This document shows positions 20,044 through 29,141 of a stretch of DNA of 64,000 nt, in pieces. Location: assembly GCF_000426285.1 (NCBI RefSeq), contig NZ_AUFB01000003.1, positions 186,001 through 250,000 of the forward strand, given 5' to 3'. The stretch's first letter is position 1. Each line of letters opens with the position of its first letter. The translations under genes and the position numbers were made by a program. The notes beneath the pieces were generated by a model. That model worked only from the letters and a program-made list of their open reading frames with translations, was not told where the DNA came from and did no database searches. This DNA comes from Rhizobium leucaenae USDA 9039 (GTDB lineage: Bacteria > Pseudomonadota > Alphaproteobacteria > Rhizobiales > Rhizobiaceae).

Positions 20044-21642
20044 ATGGAACGGCTTTCGGGCAGGGTAATCCTCGTCTGGGGTTTCAAGCGCACACTTCTC
20101 TCCATTCTGGCGGGGGCTGTCGGCGTCCTCGCATTGCCGCCCTTCGGCTTTTTCGCAGCGATGTTTGTTTCCTTCACGCTGCTCGTCTGGCTGCTGGATG
20201 GCGCTGCCGCCGGTCCCGATAGCGGCTTCCTCGGACGCCTGTGGCCTGCCTTTGCCATCGGCTGGCTATTCGGCTTCGGCTATTTCGTTGCCGGTCTCTG
20301 GTGGCTCGGCCATGCGCTTCTGATCGATGCCGACGAGTTCGCCTGGGCGTTGCCGCTGGCAATCCTCGGCCTGCCGGCGTTTCTGGCGATTTTCTACGGC
20401 GTGGCGGCGGCGCTGGCCCGGTTGCTCTGGTCTGACGGTATGGGGCGTATTGCCGCACTCGCTTTCGCCTTTGGACTGGTGGAGTGGCTGCGCAGCTTCC
20501 TTTTCACCGGCTTTCCCTGGAATGCCATCGGCTATGGCGCCATGCCCACACCGCTGATGATGCAATCGGCGCATGTGGTGGGCGCACTCGGTGTCACGGT
20601 GCTTGCGGTCTTCGTTTTCGCAGCCCCGGCGCTCCTCGGAACACGCCAGGGGCGGGTGCCGGGCATCGGGCTCGCCGTGCTCATCGCCGCTGCACATTTC
20701 GGTTACGGCTACTATGCATTGAGCTTGCCGGAACCTCCGGCCGGAGGCAAGGCGGCGCCGGTGGTGCGCATCGTCCAGCCTGCGATCGACCAGGAAGCCA
20801 AGATGAACACCGATGCCGATCGCGCCGCCATCTTCGACAAGCATCTCTCGCTCTCGGTCCAGCCCCCCGTCGACGGCGGCAAACGGCCCGACATCATCGT
20901 CTGGCCGGAGACCGCCGTCCCCTTCATCCTGACGGATAATCAGGACGCGCTCACCCGCATTGCCGATCAACTCGACGATGATCAGATCCTGATTACCGGC
21001 GCCGTTCGCGTCGAGGACATGGGGCCTGGTCTCGAGCCGCGCTATTATAACTCCATCTACGTGATCGATGGCCGCGGCCAGATCATCGGCGCTTCCGACA
21101 AGACCCACCTTGTGCCTTTCGGCGAGTATGTGCCCTTCGAAAATATTCTCGGCTATCTCGGAATTCAGAATGTCATCGAGCTGCCGGGCGGCTTTTCCGC
21201 CGCCGCCAGCCGGCAGTTGCTGACGCTTCCGAGCGGTATCAAACTCTATCCGTTGATCTGCTACGAGATCATTTTTCCAAATGAGGTGACGCCGGAAATT
21301 CGAAAGGCCGACGCGATTTTGAACGTTACGAATGATGCTTGGTTCGGCGATACGCCAGGGCCTTATCAGCATTTCCTTCAGGCGCGGGTAAGAGCGGTCG
21401 AACAGGGATTGCCGCTGATTCGCAGCGCCAATACAGGTGTTTCGGCCTATGTCGACGCTCACGGACGTTTGATTTCCGGAATCGACTTTAATGAGCAAGG
21501 ATTTGTCGACGCTACTTTGAGTAGCGCAACCGGCTCGACAATCGATGATAGAATGCGAAATGCGTACTTCTGGTTGGCCATCGGGCTAGTCGGTATAATC
21601 GCTTTGATTTCACGCATGGGTTTTATTTCCAGGGCGAATTGA
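20044..21642 (+). CDS. lnt: Apolipoprotein N-acyltransferase Lnt
   Basis: It adds the third acyl chain to lipoproteins in the inner membrane. At 532 residues it has the usual size: six to eight membrane helices in the first 230 residues, then a nitrilase-fold periplasmic domain. The Glu-Lys-Cys triad is visible in WPETAVPF (Glu), SDKTHLVPFGEYVPF (Lys) and LICYEIIFP (Cys), together with NVTNDAWFG. The 80-base gap after corC is short, so lnt probably belongs to the phoH-ybeY-corC transcript. The sequence after the stop holds the praR promoter region. Confidence 0.97.
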   Translation: MERLSGRVILVWGFKRTLLSILAGAVGVLALPPFGFFAAMFVSFTLLVWLLDGAAAGPDSGFLGRLWPAFAIGWLFGFGYFVAGLWWLGHALLIDADEFAWALPLAILGLPAFLAIFYGVAAALARLLWSDGMGRIAALAFAFGLVEWLRSFLFTGFPWNAIGYGAMPTPLMMQSAHVVGALGVTVLAVFVFAAPALLGTRQGRVPGIGLAVLIAAAHFGYGYYALSLPEPPAGGKAAPVVRIVQPAIDQEAKMNTDADRAAIFDKHLSLSVQPPVDGGKRPDIIVWPETAVPFILTDNQDALTRIADQLDDDQILITGAVRVEDMGPGLEPRYYNSIYVIDGRGQIIGASDKTHLVPFGEYVPFENILGYLGIQNVIELPGGFSAAASRQLLTLPSGIKLYPLICYEIIFPNEVTPEIRKADAILNVTNDAWFGDTPGPYQHFLQARVRAVEQGLPLIRSANTGVSAYVDAHGRLISGIDFNEQGFVDATLSSATGSTIDDRMRNAYFWLAIGLVGIIALISRMGFISRAN

Positions 21643-21721
21643 CCAAAAAACCCTAAAATTGCATAGTGGTTGTCGTCTGCCTTTTGAACGTAAACTAAAA
21701 GCCTGGTGGGGCGTCGGCTGC

Positions 21722-21732
21722 AACGTAGCGTT
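21722..21732. promoter_or_regulatory. Short inverted repeat in the praR promoter region
   Basis: AACG-tag-CGTT is a perfect 4-base-arm dyad 63 bases before praR; a related AACGTAAACT lies about 35 bases upstream. PraR belongs to a family that controls its own gene and quorum-sensing genes, so an autoregulatory site is reasonable, but I have not verified the motif against known PraR sites. Confidence 0.3.
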
Positions 21733-21794
21733 ATAGGGGTGGTTAAGGGAACCGGGTGGCAGGACCTGAATTCAACCTATGTTAGGGCAATACG

Positions 21795-22214
21795 ATGATT
21801 GAGAACAAAAAGAAGCCGAACCCGATCGACATCCATGTCGGTAGCCGCATCCGCCTTCGACGCACCATGCTGGGCATGAGCCAGGAAAAGCTTGGCGAAA
21901 GTCTCGGAATTACCTTTCAGCAGATTCAGAAGTATGAGAAGGGCACCAACCGCGTTGGCGCCAGCCGTCTTCAAAATATCTCCAGCATTCTTAACGTTCC
22001 GGTTTCCTTTTTCTTCGAGGACGCTCCGGGTGAACAGGCGGCAACCGTTGGCGGCATGGCCGAAGCCTCCAGTTCCAACTACGTGGTCGATTTCCTCTCT
22101 TCCTCCGAAGGGTTGCAGCTTAACCGCGCTTTCGTGAAGATCTCCGACGGCAAGGTCCGTCGCAAGGTGGTCGAGCTCGTCAAGGCGCTCGCGGCCGAAG
22201 CCGACGCCGAATAA
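21795..22214 (+). CDS. praR: XRE-family transcriptional regulator PraR
   Basis: It is a DNA-binding regulator of 139 residues with a Cro/CI-type helix-turn-helix at about 12-70 (RIRLRRTMLGMSQEKLGESLGI, then FQQIQKYEKGTNRVGASRL) and a C-terminal region ending in a helix rich in Val, Lys and Ala. In R. leguminosarum PraR represses quorum-sensing (rhiR, raiR) and attachment genes, and in Azorhizobium it is needed for symbiosis. The position lnt-praR-metK is shared with other rhizobia, where the same gene has been called phrR-like. A good intrinsic terminator follows. Confidence 0.88.
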   Translation: MIENKKKPNPIDIHVGSRIRLRRTMLGMSQEKLGESLGITFQQIQKYEKGTNRVGASRLQNISSILNVPVSFFFEDAPGEQAATVGGMAEASSSNYVVDFLSSSEGLQLNRAFVKISDGKVRRKVVELVKALAAEADAE

Positions 22215-22249
22215 ACGTTTCGAGGCACCGCTCCGGCGGCAAAGTCGTC

Positions 22250-22275
22250 AGGCGGTCATTTTGGCCGCCTTTTTC
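22250..22275 (+). terminator. Intrinsic terminator of praR
   Basis: AGGCGGTC and GGCCGCCT form an 8-pair stem (one G-T) around a short loop, followed directly by TTTTT. It lies 36 bases after the praR stop and isolates praR from metK. Confidence 0.85.
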
Positions 22276-22309
22276 ATGTTTATGGCAAAATTTTATCACT
22301 TACGCCGGG

Positions 22310-22329
22310 ATATAAAGATATATTTATGT
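22310..22329. promoter_or_regulatory. AT-rich palindrome in the metK leader (candidate SahR/SamR-type operator)
   Basis: ATATAAAGAT-ATATTTATGT is an inverted repeat matching at 8 of 10 arm positions, 73 bases before the metK start. ArsR-family regulators that sense S-adenosylhomocysteine or SAM control methionine-cycle genes in several proteobacteria through AT-rich palindromes of this shape. The link to that family is inference from position and form. No SAM riboswitch fold was recognised here. Confidence 0.45.
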
Positions 22330-22402
22330 CCTTCTGCGACTTGTTTTTCGCGCTCGACACGAATATCAAAAGCGAAGATTTGTTCTTTGAGGGGAATCCC
22401 AT

Positions 22403-23656
22403 ATGCGCGCGAATTATCTGTTTACCAGCGAGTCTGTTGCCGAAGGTCACCCGGATAAAGTCTGTGACCGCATTTCCGACGAAATCGTCGATCTGGTCTA
22501 CCGCGAAGCGGCAAAGACAGGCGTCAATCCCTGGGGCGTGCGCATTGCCTGCGAGACCCTTGCCACTACCAACCGGGTCGTCATCGCCGGCGAAGTTCGT
22601 CTGCCGCCGAGCCTGATGAAGAAGGACAAGGACGGCAAGGACGTCATCAATCCCTCGAAGTTCAAGGCCGCTGCCCGCCGCGCCATCAAGGATATCGGCT
22701 ACGAGCAGGACGGCTTCCACTGGAAGAAGGCGCGCATCGACGTGCTTCTGCACTCGCAGTCCGCCGACATCGCCCAGGGCGTCGACAATGCCGCTGACCA
22801 GCAGGGCGACGAAGGTGCCGGCGACCAGGGCATCATGTTCGGCTATGCCTGCCGCGAAACGCCTGACCTCATGCCGGCGCCGATCTACTATTCGCACAAG
22901 ATCCTGCAGCTTCTCGCTACCGCGCGCAAGAAGGGTGACGGCGAAGTCGCCAAGCTTGGCCCCGACGCCAAGAGCCAGGTGACCGTTCGTTACGTCGACG
23001 GCAAGCCGAGCGAAGTGACCTCGATCGTGCTTTCCACCCAGCATCTCGACGATAGCTGGGATTCGGCAAAGGTCCGTGCCGTCGTCGAACCCTATATCCG
23101 CGAGGCGCTCGGTGAGCTGCGGATTGCGACCGACTGCAACTGGTACATCAACCCCACCGGCAAGTTCGTTATCGGCGGTCCGGATGGTGATGCAGGCCTG
23201 ACGGGCCGTAAGATCATCGTCGACACCTACGGCGGTGCTGCTCCGCACGGCGGCGGCGCTTTCTCCGGCAAGGACACGACCAAGGTCGACCGTTCCGCGG
23301 CCTATGCTGCACGCTATCTCGCAAAGAACGTCGTTGCAGCCGCTCTTGCCGACCGCTGCACCATCCAGCTCTCCTATGCCATCGGCGTTGCCCAGCCGCT
23401 GTCGATCTATGTCGACCTGCACGGCACCGGCAAGGGCGTCAGCGAAGACCAGATCGAAGCGGCGATCCGTAAGAACATGGACCTGTCGCCGACCGGCATC
23501 CGCCGCCATCTCGACCTCAACAAGCCGATCTACGCGAAAACCTCGGCTTACGGCCATTTCGGCCGCAAGGCAGGCCGCGACGGCTCCTTCTCCTGGGAGC
23601 GCACGGACCTCGTCAAGGCGTTGAAGGAAGCCGTGAAGACCCGGGAAGCTGCATGA
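22403..23656 (+). CDS. metK: S-adenosylmethionine synthetase
   Basis: It makes SAM from ATP and methionine. The 417-residue product starts [20 protein letters not shown], with the ATP/Mg motif GHPDKVCD, then [12 protein letters not shown] (hexapeptide motif) and [23 protein letters not shown] (P-loop-like motif), all canonical. The start at ATG 22403 agrees with the family and has a GAGGGGAAT ribosome site. Its stop overlaps the trmB ATG (ATGA). Confidence 0.98.
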   Translation: MRANYLFTSESVAEGHPDKVCDRISDEIVDLVYREAAKTGVNPWGVRIACETLATTNRVVIAGEVRLPPSLMKKDKDGKDVINPSKFKAAARRAIKDIGYEQDGFHWKKARIDVLLHSQSADIAQGVDNAADQQGDEGAGDQGIMFGYACRETPDLMPAPIYYSHKILQLLATARKKGDGEVAKLGPDAKSQVTVRYVDGKPSEVTSIVLSTQHLDDSWDSAKVRAVVEPYIREALGELRIATDCNWYINPTGKFVIGGPDGDAGLTGRKIIVDTYGGAAPHGGGAFSGKDTTKVDRSAAYAARYLAKNVVAAALADRCTIQLSYAIGVAQPLSIYVDLHGTGKGVSEDQIEAAIRKNMDLSPTGIRRHLDLNKPIYAKTSAYGHFGRKAGRDGSFSWERTDLVKALKEAVKTREAA

Positions 23657-24354
23657 CCGATACCGAGCGCCGGTCGCGGGCGACGGAAGCATTCTTCGGC
23701 CGGCGCAAGGGGAAAGCCTTGCGCGGCCAGCAGGCCGAACGGCTGGAAGCGCTGCTGCCGCAATATCTGGTCGATCTTTCCGCACCTGCGCCGCAGCCGC
23801 TGAATAATCTGTTCCAGGTGCCGACGGAGCGTTTGCGCCTGGAAATCGGCTTCGGCGGCGGCGAGCACCTGATCCACCGGGCACTGGAATATCCAGCTAC
23901 CGGCTTCATCGGCGTCGAGCCCTTCGTCAATTCCATGCAGAAATTGCTTGCTCGCGTCGATGAGACCGGTGTGCGCAACATCCGTGTCTATCATGATGAC
24001 GCGACGCAACTGCTGGATTGGCTGCCGGACGCCTGCCTCGACCAGATCGATCTGCTCTATCCCGATCCCTGGCCGAAGAAAAAACATTGGAAGCGCCGCT
24101 TTGTCTCGCAGGTGAATCTCGACCGCTTCCATCGCGTCCTGAAACCCGGCGCTCTCTTCTGCTTCGCCTCCGATATCGACACCTATGTCAACTGGACGCT
24201 GCAGCATTGCCACGCCCATGGCGGCTTTGAATGGGCGGCAAACAATGCCAGCGACTGGCTGACGCCCTATGAGGGTTGGCCGAGCACGCGCTATGAGGCA
24301 AAGGCCCGCCGAGAGGGGCGGTCTTCGGCTTACCTGACGTTCAAGAGAGTTTGA
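23653..24354 (+). CDS. trmB: tRNA (guanine-N7-)-methyltransferase TrmB
   Basis: It makes m7G46 in tRNA using SAM. The 233-residue protein shows SAM motif [11 protein letters not shown], the IGVEPF segment, and the family signature [13 protein letters not shown]. The closing region [13 protein letters not shown] is also characteristic. It is translationally coupled to metK by a four-base overlap, which links SAM production to a SAM user in one transcript. The 264 bases after it hold no gene I can support. Confidence 0.97.
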   Translation: MTDTERRSRATEAFFGRRKGKALRGQQAERLEALLPQYLVDLSAPAPQPLNNLFQVPTERLRLEIGFGGGEHLIHRALEYPATGFIGVEPFVNSMQKLLARVDETGVRNIRVYHDDATQLLDWLPDACLDQIDLLYPDPWPKKKHWKRRFVSQVNLDRFHRVLKPGALFCFASDIDTYVNWTLQHCHAHGGFEWAANNASDWLTPYEGWPSTRYEAKARREGRSSAYLTFKRV

Positions 24355-24618
24355 GCGGCAATTCCTTCTGCGGCTTTCGCAATTTCACGGCAAGAAATCG
24401 CTCAAATCCACCTGCTCCTCGCCGGGCGGCGGAGTTACCTGTACGTGGACATCGTAGCGTGAAGGTGAAGTTACGCCGTTTTCTCGAACGGAGAAGGATG
24501 CGTCAGCACGGGTTGAGGTGCGATGCGCCGAAAGGGGTGAACCCGTGTATCAGGATGGAAATGCTTTGACGCAATCGAAGGTCATAGCCGCAGCACCTCG
24601 ATAAGCGCCGGCAGAAAC

Positions 24619-24876
24619 TCAATGCAAGCTGACAGTCTTCAACTCGTCCTCGGCAGCTTTGTAGAACGTGCTGGAGCGGTTGTCGGTGAGAAGGATGGGG
24701 GTGCCGTCGGCGCCGAAGAGCGCCCAGAGATCGACACTCGGGTCGATGTCCGGCGCCTCGGGGAAACAACGGGAAACTTCCTCCGAATGCATCTTTCTGA
24801 CATAGGCAACCTCGCCGGCACCGATGTTGGCGAGTTCGGATTGGGTCAAGCGGGCAGTGGCTTCTCTCAAAAGCAT
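24619..24876 (-). CDS. DUF1150-family protein, partner of Hsp20
   Basis: This is an 85-residue protein with the DUF1150 pattern: LTQSELANIGAGEVAYVRK and VDLWALFGADGTPILLTDNR. No biochemical role is established for this family, but it is regularly encoded directly after a small heat-shock protein in Rhizobiales. The start at 24876 has a GGAGGT ribosome site 6 bases ahead; the longer frame from 24909 does not. It lies 45 bases after hsp20 and would be co-induced by heat. Confidence 0.85.
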   Translation of the reverse strand: MLLREATARLTQSELANIGAGEVAYVRKMHSEEVSRCFPEAPDIDPSVDLWALFGADGTPILLTDNRSSTFYKAAEDELKTVSLH

Positions 24877-24921
24877 GTTCGTACCTCCAGCATGAGAGAC
24901 CAACGGCAATCAGCCGTTGTC

Positions 24922-25353
24922 TTACTGTGATACCGAAATGTTAATTTTCTTTACCATCCGGTCCGGTTCCGGCCGAATGAGATCGACGGAAAGCAGGCCG
25001 TTCTTCAAGGCGGCGCCGAGCACGTGCATGCCCTCGGCCAAAACGAAAACGCGCTGAAACTGACGGGCCGCAATGCCGCGATAGAGATAATCGCGTTCCT
25101 CCTGCTCCACCTGCCGCCCGCGGATCAAAAGCTGGTTTTCTTCCGTGGTGATATCGAGCTCGTCTTCCGAAAAGCCCGCAACCGCAAGCGTGATGCGCAG
25201 GCGCTCCGGCTCGCCGGAAACGCGGTCCGCGCGCATGCGTTCGATATTGTAAGGGGGATAACCGTCACTGGCCTTGGAAATCCGCTCCAGCGTCTTTTCC
25301 ATGGTGTCGAAGCCCAGAAGCAGAGGGCTGGCAAAGGGAGTCGTCCGGCTCAT
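24922..25353 (-). CDS. Small heat-shock protein (Hsp20 / alpha-crystallin family)
   Basis: It is an ATP-independent chaperone that holds unfolding proteins. Of 143 residues, about 35-130 form the alpha-crystallin domain (YPPYNIERM, RLRITLAVAGFSEDELDIT, FQRVFVLAEGMHV), with the conserved A-x-x-x-NGLL (AALKNGLLSVDL) near the end and a C-terminal ISVSQ. It belongs to the rhizobial class A (IbpA-like) group by its N-terminus (SPLLLGFDTMEK). Expression is predicted to be controlled twice: by an RpoH-type promoter and by a ROSE-like RNA thermometer in the leader. DUF1150 follows in the operon. Confidence 0.95.
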   Translation of the reverse strand: MSRTTPFASPLLLGFDTMEKTLERISKASDGYPPYNIERMRADRVSGEPERLRITLAVAGFSEDELDITTEENQLLIRGRQVEQEERDYLYRGIAARQFQRVFVLAEGMHVLGAALKNGLLSVDLIRPEPDRMVKKINISVSQ

Positions 25354-25411
25354 CGTCTCAAGTCCTTGGTAGCAAGCGACCTTTCCGGACCTGATCTTTC
25401 AGCACCCGGCT
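25354..25411 (-). promoter_or_regulatory. ROSE-like RNA thermometer in the hsp20 5' leader
   Basis: On the minus strand the leader contains UUGCU (25375-25371), a four-base ACCA loop, and the ribosome site AGGA (25366-25363), 9 bases before ATG. UUGCU pairs with AGGA leaving the G bulged, which is the defining feature of ROSE elements, and flanking GUC/GAC extends the stem. ROSE thermosensors were discovered before small heat-shock genes of rhizobia. The leader, about 58 nucleotides from the predicted transcription start, is near the short end for the class. Confidence 0.75.
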
Positions 25412-25418
25412 ATGTGTA

Positions 25419-25447
25419 ATATGGGAGCAGGGGCGGAGGAGTGCAAG
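25419..25447 (-). promoter_or_regulatory. RpoH (sigma-32)-type heat-shock promoter
   Basis: Read on the minus strand, CTTGCAC, a 15-base gap and CCCATAT match the RpoH consensus CTTGAAA / CCCATNT. Transcription would begin near 25411, leaving a leader of about 58 bases before hsp20. Confidence 0.75.
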
Positions 25448-25579
25448 GAGGCGCGTTCTTCGCATGTGCGAGATCCATTTCGGCCTTGCAAACTCAACTG
25501 CCAAGCCGGCGTCTGCTTGACAAAGCTCGAAGGGGCTCGCATCAAGATTGCCGATCTGCACCGGAGGAAAGCGACAGAG

Positions 25580-26524
25580 ATGACCGAGCCTAGAAAGATT
25601 ATCATCGATACCGATCCCGGCCAGGACGACGCCGCCGCCATTTTCCTCGCCTTCGGAAGCCGTGAGGAGATCGACGTGCTCGGCATCACCACGGTCGCCG
25701 GCAATGTGCCGCTGCGGCTGACGAGCCGCAATGCCCGTATCGTCTGTGAGCTCTGCAACCGCCGCGATGTGAAGGTTTTTGCCGGTGCCGATGCGCCACT
25801 CAAGCGCAAGCTGGTCACTGCCGAACATGTCCACGGCAAAACCGGCCTCGACGGCCCCGACCTGCCGGAACCGACCATGGATCTTCAGCCCGGCCATGCC
25901 GTCGATTTCATCGTGGAGACCCTGCGAAACGAGCCGGAGGGCGCGGTCACGCTCTGCACGCTCGGCCCGCTCACCAATATCGCACTTGCATTCCAGAAGG
26001 CGCCCGACATCGTCGCGCGCGTTCGCGAGCTGGTGATGATGGGTGGTGGCTTTTTCGAGGGCGGCAACATCACGCCGGCCGCCGAATTCAACATCTATGT
26101 CGACCCCGAAGCAGCCGATATCGTCTTCCGCTCCGGTGTGCCTATCGTCATGATGCCGCTCGACGTGACCCACCAGCTTCTGACCCGCAAGGATCGTGTC
26201 GCGCGTATCGCCGCCGTCGGCTCTGCTCCGGCGAAGGCCATGGTCGAGATGCTGGAGTTCTTCGAACGCTTCGACATCGAAAAATACGGCTCCGACGGCG
26301 GTCCGCTGCATGATCCGACCGTCATTGCCTATCTGCTGAAGCCGGAGCTGTTCAAAGGTCGCGATTGCAATGTCGAGATCGAGGTTACGTCGGAGCTGAC
26401 TGTCGGCATGACCGTCGTCGACTGGTGGCATGTCACCGATCGCAAGCACAACGCCAAGGTCATCCGCCACGTTGATTCAGACGGCTTCTTCGCGTTGCTG
26501 ACGGAGCGTTTTGCACGCCTCTGA
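25580..26524 (+). CDS. Nucleoside hydrolase (inosine/uridine-preferring family)
   Basis: It cleaves ribonucleosides into base and ribose. The 314-residue product begins MTEPRKIIIDTDPGQDDAAA, where DTDPGQDD is the calcium-binding Asp cluster that defines the family. GPLTNIAL, MMGGGFFEGGNITPAAEFN and DGGPLHDP are further conserved blocks, with the last providing a C-terminal calcium ligand. The start is ATG 25580 with GGAGGAAA 10 bases upstream. A ribokinase lies nearby on the other strand, which fits salvage of the released ribose. Confidence 0.94.
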   Translation: MTEPRKIIIDTDPGQDDAAAIFLAFGSREEIDVLGITTVAGNVPLRLTSRNARIVCELCNRRDVKVFAGADAPLKRKLVTAEHVHGKTGLDGPDLPEPTMDLQPGHAVDFIVETLRNEPEGAVTLCTLGPLTNIALAFQKAPDIVARVRELVMMGGGFFEGGNITPAAEFNIYVDPEAADIVFRSGVPIVMMPLDVTHQLLTRKDRVARIAAVGSAPAKAMVEMLEFFERFDIEKYGSDGGPLHDPTVIAYLLKPELFKGRDCNVEIEVTSELTVGMTVVDWWHVTDRKHNAKVIRHVDSDGFFALLTERFARL

Positions 26525-26547
26525 CTTGCGCTGCGGCAGGAAAATGA

Positions 26548-26577
26548 AAAGGCCGCCGGAGCGATCCGGCGGCCTTT
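26548..26577. terminator. Bidirectional terminator between the nucleoside hydrolase and a chemoreceptor
   Basis: AAAGGCCGCCGGA-gcga-TCCGGCGGCCTTT is a perfect 13-base-arm hairpin between two convergent genes. T-runs flank it on the plus strand (GAGGTTTTT) and A-runs precede it, so it can serve both directions. Confidence 0.85.
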
Positions 26578-26597
26578 GAGGTTTTTAATTAGTCGGC

Positions 26598-28946
26598 TCA
26601 GAACTCTTCCCATTCATCCTGCGCCAGCGCATTCGAGCCGTGGGTCTGCGGCTGCATTTTGCGAGCCGGAGCGGCGGCAGGGGCGGGAGCGGCACGGCGG
26701 GCAGGCGCCGGGGCACGCATCTGCTGGGCGGTGGCGCGCAGTGCACTGGCATTGTCCTGAGCGCCGTATGACGTGCGGAAGCGGGCGACCAGTGATTTCA
26801 AAGTCTGGGCTTCGTCATTCAGCGTTACGCTGGCGGCGGTGGTTTCTTCCACCATGGCGGCATTCTGCTGTGTCACCTGGTCCATCTGGTTCATGGCCGA
26901 GTTGATTTCCTTCAGCCCGATCGCCTGTTCGCTGGCAGAAGCCGAGATCTGGCGGATGAGGCCATTGATCTCCATCACCTGCTCGGCGATCTTATGCAGC
27001 GCGTTGCCGGTGCGGCCGACGAGATCGACGCCTTCCTTGACCTGGCCGGCCGAGGTGTTGATCAGGGTCTTGATCTCCTTGGCGGCATTGGCTGAGCGCT
27101 GCGCCAATTCGCGCACTTCCTGCGCCACGACGGCAAAGCCCTTGCCGGCTTCACCGGCGCGGGCCGCCTCGACACCGGCATTCAGGGCGAGAAGATTGGT
27201 CTGGAAAGCGATTTCGTCGATCACACCGATGATGCGCGAAACCTCCTGCGAGGATTGCTCGATGCCGTGCATGGAGGCGATCGCCTTCTGCACGATCTCG
27301 CCGGAGCGTCCGGCGTCCTCGGAGGCCGAGTTGACGCTGCTGGCAGCCGTGCGGGCGTTTTCGGCGCTGGAATTGACCTGGGCCGTGAGCTGGTTGAGCG
27401 CAGCGGCGGTTTCCTCCAGGCTTGCCGCCTGCTGCTCGGTGCGGCGGGCGAGGTCCGAGGCGCTGTTGCTGATCTCACCGGTGCCGCCGCCGATATTGCC
27501 GATGCTGAGGTTCATCGTATGCACCGTCTCTTCCAGGCTGGCGAGCGCGGCATTGAAGTCCTGTTTCAACTGGGCGTACTCGCCGGGGAACTCTTCCGCT
27601 ATGCGGTGGCCAAGATTGCCCTTGGAGAGTTCGGCCAGGCTCTGGCCGAGAATGGTGACGATGCGCCGCTGCAGTGCCACGGTTTCGCCGCGCTCCGTTT
27701 CCGAGCGGTGACGTTCCCCTTCGGCGGCGCGACGCTGTTCGCCGGCTTCGGTCTCCAGCCGCTTGGTGTCTGCAAGGGCGAAGCGGAAACCTTCGAGCGC
27801 CTTGGCGACCGAGCCGATCTCGTCGCCGCGATCCTGGCCTCCGACGGGTTCGGCATAATTGCCGGCGCTGAGATCATTGACGCTGGCCACCAATCCGCCG
27901 AGAGGCTTCTGTACGAAGGTGCGCACGGCGGCGTAAAGCGCCAGCATGACGGCAGCGAGCACCAGCACGCCGCCGATGATCATCATATAGGTCTGGTCGC
28001 GCACGGGTGCGGCAATCGCGCTGTGCGGCACGTCGACGAGTACGACCCAAGTGGCGTTGAGGCCCGGCACGGCGAAGGGATAGACCACACGGTCGAATTC
28101 TTCCAAGCCGCTGTCGCTGAGATCCTTCACTAGGCCCGCCGTCGAGGAGGTCAGGGCCGCCTTGACCATGTCGGCGCCGTCGCCGCTATAGTCTTTCATC
28201 AAGAGGTCCTTGTTCGGCGCCACCAGCCATTTGTTGTCCTGGGAGACCAGGAGGACGCGGCCGGAGCCGAAGGGATGCAGGCTTTGCAGCTTGGCGGAAA
28301 GCGAGGCGAGCGAAATATCGACGCCGGAGACGCCGATCATCTTGCCGCCTGACATCACGGGGTAGGCGATCGAGCTCATGGTCGTCGGAACGTCGGTGCC
28401 TTCGGCCATATATGGCGGGGTGATGGCGCCCTTGCCGCTGTCGGCCGCCAGCTTCCACCAGGCGGCGGTATAGTCGTTGTCGAAAGTGGAGAACTGGATG
28501 CCGCCGTCCTTTGTCTTCGACCAATAGGGAGTGAACGCGCCCTTGTCGTTGACGGCTTCGTCCTTGTTGTTGGCAAGTTCAGTCGTCTTGCCGTCGAATG
28601 CGCCCAGTTTTTCGCAGAACCAACTGCCGAAGGCGAAGGCGTTCTGCTCGACATTGGCCTTGAGGATATTGATGATGCCTTTGCGATCGAAGGTGTGGCC
28701 CTCGTGGCCGCGCCCGATAATAGCCGCCATGGACCGGGCAGCGCTGGCAAGCTCGCCGACATTGGCGGCAATTTCATTGGAGATGGATTTGGCCTCGCTA
28801 TTGGCCTGATCCATGGTCAGCATCTGCACGCGATCGCTGGTCTGCGAAATCAGCAGGAAGTTGGAGACGAACAGAACCAGCGCAATCGCTACCCCAGTGA
28901 CCAAGATGAGCTTGGCCGCAAGCGACTTCATACGAAAGATGGACAT
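26598..28946 (-). CDS. Methyl-accepting chemotaxis protein with a periplasmic Cache domain
   Basis: This chemoreceptor of 782 residues has an N-terminal membrane helix, a large periplasmic sensing region of double-Cache type (about 35-330; [10 protein letters not shown] and [15 protein letters not shown] are in the expected places), a second membrane helix (about 335-360), a HAMP domain and a cytoplasmic signalling hairpin with the conserved tip ([20 protein letters not shown]). It ends in EWEEF, the pentapeptide that tethers CheR/CheB. The start at 28946 (second of two adjacent ATGs) has a GAGGAA ribosome site; the frame extends to 29003. The ligand is not predictable, although Cache receptors often bind amino acids or organic acids. 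Confidence 0.95.
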   Translation of the reverse strand: MSIFRMKSLAAKLILVTGVAIALVLFVSNFLLISQTSDRVQMLTMDQANSEAKSISNEIAANVGELASAARSMAAIIGRGHEGHTFDRKGIINILKANVEQNAFAFGSWFCEKLGAFDGKTTELANNKDEAVNDKGAFTPYWSKTKDGGIQFSTFDNDYTAAWWKLAADSGKGAITPPYMAEGTDVPTTMSSIAYPVMSGGKMIGVSGVDISLASLSAKLQSLHPFGSGRVLLVSQDNKWLVAPNKDLLMKDYSGDGADMVKAALTSSTAGLVKDLSDSGLEEFDRVVYPFAVPGLNATWVVLVDVPHSAIAAPVRDQTYMMIIGGVLVLAAVMLALYAAVRTFVQKPLGGLVASVNDLSAGNYAEPVGGQDRGDEIGSVAKALEGFRFALADTKRLETEAGEQRRAAEGERHRSETERGETVALQRRIVTILGQSLAELSKGNLGHRIAEEFPGEYAQLKQDFNAALASLEETVHTMNLSIGNIGGGTGEISNSASDLARRTEQQAASLEETAAALNQLTAQVNSSAENARTAASSVNSASEDAGRSGEIVQKAIASMHGIEQSSQEVSRIIGVIDEIAFQTNLLALNAGVEAARAGEAGKGFAVVAQEVRELAQRSANAAKEIKTLINTSAGQVKEGVDLVGRTGNALHKIAEQVMEINGLIRQISASASEQAIGLKEINSAMNQMDQVTQQNAAMVEETTAASVTLNDEAQTLKSLVARFRTSYGAQDNASALRATAQQMRAPAPARRAAPAPAAAPARKMQPQTHGSNALAQDEWEEF

Positions 28947-29141
28947 CATTTCCTCGAGAGAACGATGCGTCGGATGCACATTATCCGGATGCAAGGTCGG
29001 CACAGGAGGGCCCCATCATGGGACCGCCGTGAAAGCGCCTGCCGCTGCGAGACAGCCAATGCGCGGCAGGCCAGAGGAGAATGATACGGAAGCGCAAAAA
29101 TTTAATTAATTGCGCTTCGTCCTGTCTGCGGAATTTGATCC

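Noticed and set aside
20266..21498. A 410-codon minus-strand frame opposite lnt.
   Set aside because: Lnt has an intact Glu-Lys-Cys triad on the plus strand, so the antisense frame is not coding.
22280..22402. A SAM riboswitch before metK.
   Set aside because: I found no SAM-II/SAM-V-like core; only an AT-rich dyad is evident. A covariance-model search would settle it.
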